From positions 859,001-923,000 of the forward strand of contig NZ_AP024907.1 in assembly GCF_024347135.1 (NCBI RefSeq): a stretch of DNA of 64,000 bases, given 5' to 3'. The stretch's first letter is position 1. Each line of letters begins with the position of its first letter. The notes beneath the pieces are model-generated. The model was not told where the DNA came from, did not search any database, and saw only the letters and a program-made list of their open reading frames with translations. Position numbers and translations under genes: made by a program. Below are positions 61,858-64,000 of the stretch, piece after piece. This DNA comes from Vibrio spartinae (GTDB lineage Bacteria; Pseudomonadota; Gammaproteobacteria; Enterobacterales; Vibrionaceae).

Positions 61858-62913
61858 CTATTTGGTAATAATATCATCACTGCCGAACAAGTAGATGGGG
61901 GTGATTGAGTTATTTAATAATCCATCTGCTTCAGTGTTTACTCGTGTTTCTATCTGGGTTGCTTCCTCACGGGATGTATCCTTACATGGAACCATTTCTG
62001 CCCCGGTATAGACACCGAGAATGACTAAATATTCCATCCATTCGATATGCTCTGATGTGGAGTTATAGGCTATTTGTAGCACTGGTCCTCCTGAATTTCC
62101 GGCCTGACCAGTTGAGCCATTGCTGCCGGGATATGTATTCCCAATCAAAAGCAGTAAAGGTTTTCCAGTATTGTCATAACACTCGTTTTCTTTCAGTTGA
62201 GGTTGATAAGCACTTTCTTCTGTGACTTGTAGCTCTCTGAATTTTGATTCAGGTTTTTGCACATCATTACGCTCTCTGAATGCCCAATGTTTTATCGGTA
62301 TCTGAGAACCTTTATTTATTAGAATATCCTGGATGTCATTATTGAGACTTGAGAGTTTGTATTCATCTTTCATAGCTTTTGCCATAAATTTTCCCAATGC
62401 AAGTGCGGTTGCAATATGAGGACAGTTATCCGTAACGACTTGGCAGGTAATCAGAGCGATATCATGGCTGATGTTATGGGGAGTTCGAATCGATTGAATA
62501 TCTTGCAGGGATAAAATCACATTCTGCCAGTTTGGCTTGAGTCTTGTGGTAATCCCCTGTTCACGAATCGGATGACAGCTTTTCAGATAAATGCGTTTAT
62601 TTGTGAGAGTTAGGTCAGATAAAGACTTTCCTGCCGTCTTTAATGTATCCCAGTTCTGTTTTCCTTGCTCAGTATCATAAGAGCCAGTGATAACATGGAG
62701 TGCTGTTAAAATATCTATCTCGTACTTTGCATCAACTCCTGGATTCCCACGAAATCCGACAATTAAACCGACGCCGTTCATTTCGAATGTGACCCTGACA
62801 AGACTATGTTCGATCACATTTGATTCCGGATGTGCATTGATCACCTGATCTTGCCATGGCTGAGCTTTTAAATTATTGAGTGATAGTTGGCGAATCGCGT
62901 CATCTGTTAGCAT
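61858..62913 (-). CDS. cytoplasmic trypsin-like serine protease
   Basis: 351 aa. The chymotrypsin-fold triad is visible in order: His73 (LTALHVI), Asp151 (NISHDIALI) and Ser274 (QAGNSGGPV). There is no signal peptide (MLTDDAIRQLSLNNLKAQPW), so it should act in the cytoplasm. Trypsin-like modules without secretion signals occur in several anti-phage systems, usually with a partner. Here it is a single convergent gene at the end of the restriction island. Its target and any activator are unknown. Confidence 0.75.
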   Translation of the reverse strand: MLTDDAIRQLSLNNLKAQPWQDQVINAHPESNVIEHSLVRVTFEMNGVGLIVGFRGNPGVDAKYEIDILTALHVITGSYDTEQGKQNWDTLKTAGKSLSDLTLTNKRIYLKSCHPIREQGITTRLKPNWQNVILSLQDIQSIRTPHNISHDIALITCQVVTDNCPHIATALALGKFMAKAMKDEYKLSSLNNDIQDILINKGSQIPIKHWAFRERNDVQKPESKFRELQVTEESAYQPQLKENECYDNTGKPLLLLIGNTYPGSNGSTGQAGNSGGPVLQIAYNSTSEHIEWMEYLVILGVYTGAEMVPCKDTSREEATQIETRVNTEADGLLNNSITPIYLFGSDDIITK

Positions 62914-63114
62914 GGTTTATTTCCTGGTGGAGTGATTATTCTGGAAATGATATGCCATGGATAAATATTTTCTTGTTGGTATTTATGCGTTTTTCAGGCG
63001 ATATGATGAATGCTCATCAGGTGATAGTTTGTTGTAGATCTACTCGTTGTGGCTTCAAGGCTGGAATTGAGGACTGTGAGTAAAACGGATGATCGTTTTT
63101 ATACAAGGTACCAT

Positions 63115-63141
63115 AAAAAACCTGCTCAAATGATGAGCAGG
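63115..63141 (-). terminator. terminator of the DJ-1-family gene
   Basis: CCTGCTCA (63121-63128) pairs with TGAGCAGG (63134-63141). On the minus strand the stem is followed by six T. It lies 65 bp past the stop codon of the leftward gene. Confidence 0.88.
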
Positions 63142-63206
63142 CCGAAAAAGTATCGTTTGAATGATAGACAGTGGATTGTTTGAGCTTTATCAGCTCAGAT
63201 AAATGA

Positions 63207-63884
63207 TTAAGCGAGTTTCTTCAACAGTGCCTGAGCGACTGCTTCAGAGCTGGCCGGGTTTTGCCCGGTGATCAACAGACCATCTTCAACCACATAAGGT
63301 GCCCAGTCTGCGCCTTTTTCATACAGGCCGCCGAGTGCCTGAAACTCATCTTCGATCAGAAATGGAACCACGTCTGTCAGTTGCACGGCTGCTTCTTCGT
63401 TGTTGGTAAAACCAGTCACTTTGCGCCCTTGAATCAGAGGGGTTCCGTCGGCTGCTTTGACATGACGCAGTACGCCCGGTGCGTGACAGACAAAGCTGAC
63501 AGGTTTGTTCGCACGTTCAAAGCTTTCGATGAGCTGGATCGAATCTTGTGAATTGGTCAGATCCCACAGTGGTCCGTGCCCGCCTGGGTAGAAGACTGCA
63601 TCAAAATCTTCGTGTTTGATGCCTGCCAGCTTGACCGTATTGGCAAGGGCTGCCTGTGCGGCCGGGTCTGCTTTAAAGCGATGCGTCTGCTCGGTTTGAA
63701 AATCAGCCAGATCACTTTTCGGATCGAGCGGTGGCTGTCCACCGTCTGGTGAGGCCAGAACCACTTCAGCACCGGCATCGATAAAGCTGTAGTAGGGTGC
63801 GGCAAACTCTTCGAGCCAAAAGCCTGTTTTTTCACCGGTGTTGCCGAGTTCACTATGTGAGGTCAGAACCATTAAAATTTTCAT
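63207..63884 (-). CDS. DJ-1/PfpI-family protein (HchA-like)
   Basis: 225 aa from ATG 63884 with SD GGAAGAG. Class I glutamine-amidotransferase-like fold: KILMVLTSHSELGNTGEKTGFWLEEFAAPYYSF, YPGGHGPLWDL, and the nucleophile elbow SFVCHAPGVL with the reactive Cys and adjacent His. Probable glyoxalase III, deglycase or chaperone-type activity. The upstream neighbour (partial) is in the same direction. Ordinary chromosomal gene flanking the island. Confidence 0.87.
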   Translation of the reverse strand: MKILMVLTSHSELGNTGEKTGFWLEEFAAPYYSFIDAGAEVVLASPDGGQPPLDPKSDLADFQTEQTHRFKADPAAQAALANTVKLAGIKHEDFDAVFYPGGHGPLWDLTNSQDSIQLIESFERANKPVSFVCHAPGVLRHVKAADGTPLIQGRKVTGFTNNEEAAVQLTDVVPFLIEDEFQALGGLYEKGADWAPYVVEDGLLITGQNPASSEAVAQALLKKLA

Positions 63885-63942
63885 TATTCTCTTCCTTTTC
63901 AAGTCATTGTTGTTCGTGTTTGTGAATTCAATCTGAATGCGT

Positions 63943-64000
63943 TTACTGCGCTAAAAAATCTTCCAACTGTGCCAGTTTATCGGCGTAAGGTGCTCTCAGA
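63943..64000 (-). CDS. 3' end of a gene cut by the window edge
   Basis: The minus strand reads ...LRAPYADKLAQLEDFLAQ and stops at TAA (63943-63945), 58 bp upstream of the DJ-1-family gene start. Too short to identify. Same direction as the DJ-1-family gene, so an operon is possible. Confidence 0.5.
   Translation of the reverse strand, partial: LRAPYADKLAQLEDFLAQ

Overview
The window most resembles a Vibrionaceae (Vibrio-type) chromosome. The catabolic blocks (deoxyribose, L-ascorbate, fructose-type PTS), the E. coli-type dGTPase, the AGCS symporter and SoxR all look gammaproteobacterial, and the core genes have moderate G+C interrupted by AT-richer accessory patches. The genus is an inference. 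I recognise no rRNA, tRNA, CRISPR array or complete insertion sequence.

Region 1 (1-4.5 kb): an aldo/keto reductase divergent from a LysR regulator, then decayed genes (MBL-fold, UvrA-like and MarR-like fragments), a secreted YolA-like protein and a possible serine-recombinase remnant. Region 2 (4.5-9.8 kb): a complete deoxyribose module. deoC-deoR is read left and deoK-deoP-deoX right, from an intergenic region with two DeoR-type palindromes. Region 3 (9.8-14.6 kb): a frameshifted DUF2000 gene, then an AT-rich operon with a 2-oxoglutarate dioxygenase, a PLP aminotransferase-fold enzyme and an AzlC/AzlD amino-acid exporter, facing an AraC regulator. This looks like a free amino acid modification and export system of unknown substrate.

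Region 4 (14.7-29.7 kb): DUF4865/LysR pair, SoxR with an operator, a GNAT enzyme, a tripartite RND pump divergent from a two-component system in the arrangement of Acinetobacter AdeABC/AdeRS (with a matching operator-like direct repeat), an AGCS symporter and dGTPase. Region 5 (29.9-37.8 kb): L-ascorbate utilisation (ulaE, ulaD, a HAD phosphatase, ulaF, ulaC, fused ulaA-ulaB; divergent ulaR and ulaG). Region 6 (38.3-43.5 kb): fructose-family PTS parts, an AraC regulator, short tandem repeats and a small monooxygenase.

Region 7 (43.7-62.9 kb) is a defence-type island: HipBA-like toxin-antitoxin; two nearly identical ~1 kb direct repeats, each encoding a nucleotidyltransferase-HEPN fusion and flanking a two-TM sensor-like protein; then a tightly overlapping operon hsdM-hsdS-(Abi_C-like HEPN)-HEPT-(MNT~HsdR). 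In the last gene an MNT-type nucleotidyltransferase domain, the usual antitoxin of HEPT, is fused to the N terminus of the type I restriction subunit. GIY-YIG, methyltransferase and HNH genes follow, and a cytoplasmic trypsin-like protease is convergent. I consider the HEPT / MNT~HsdR arrangement the strongest candidate for an undescribed system. Region 8 (63.1-64 kb): a DJ-1/PfpI protein and the 3' end of one more gene.

All calls come from reading the sequence; no database search was run. Family names rest on remembered motifs and are graded by confidence.
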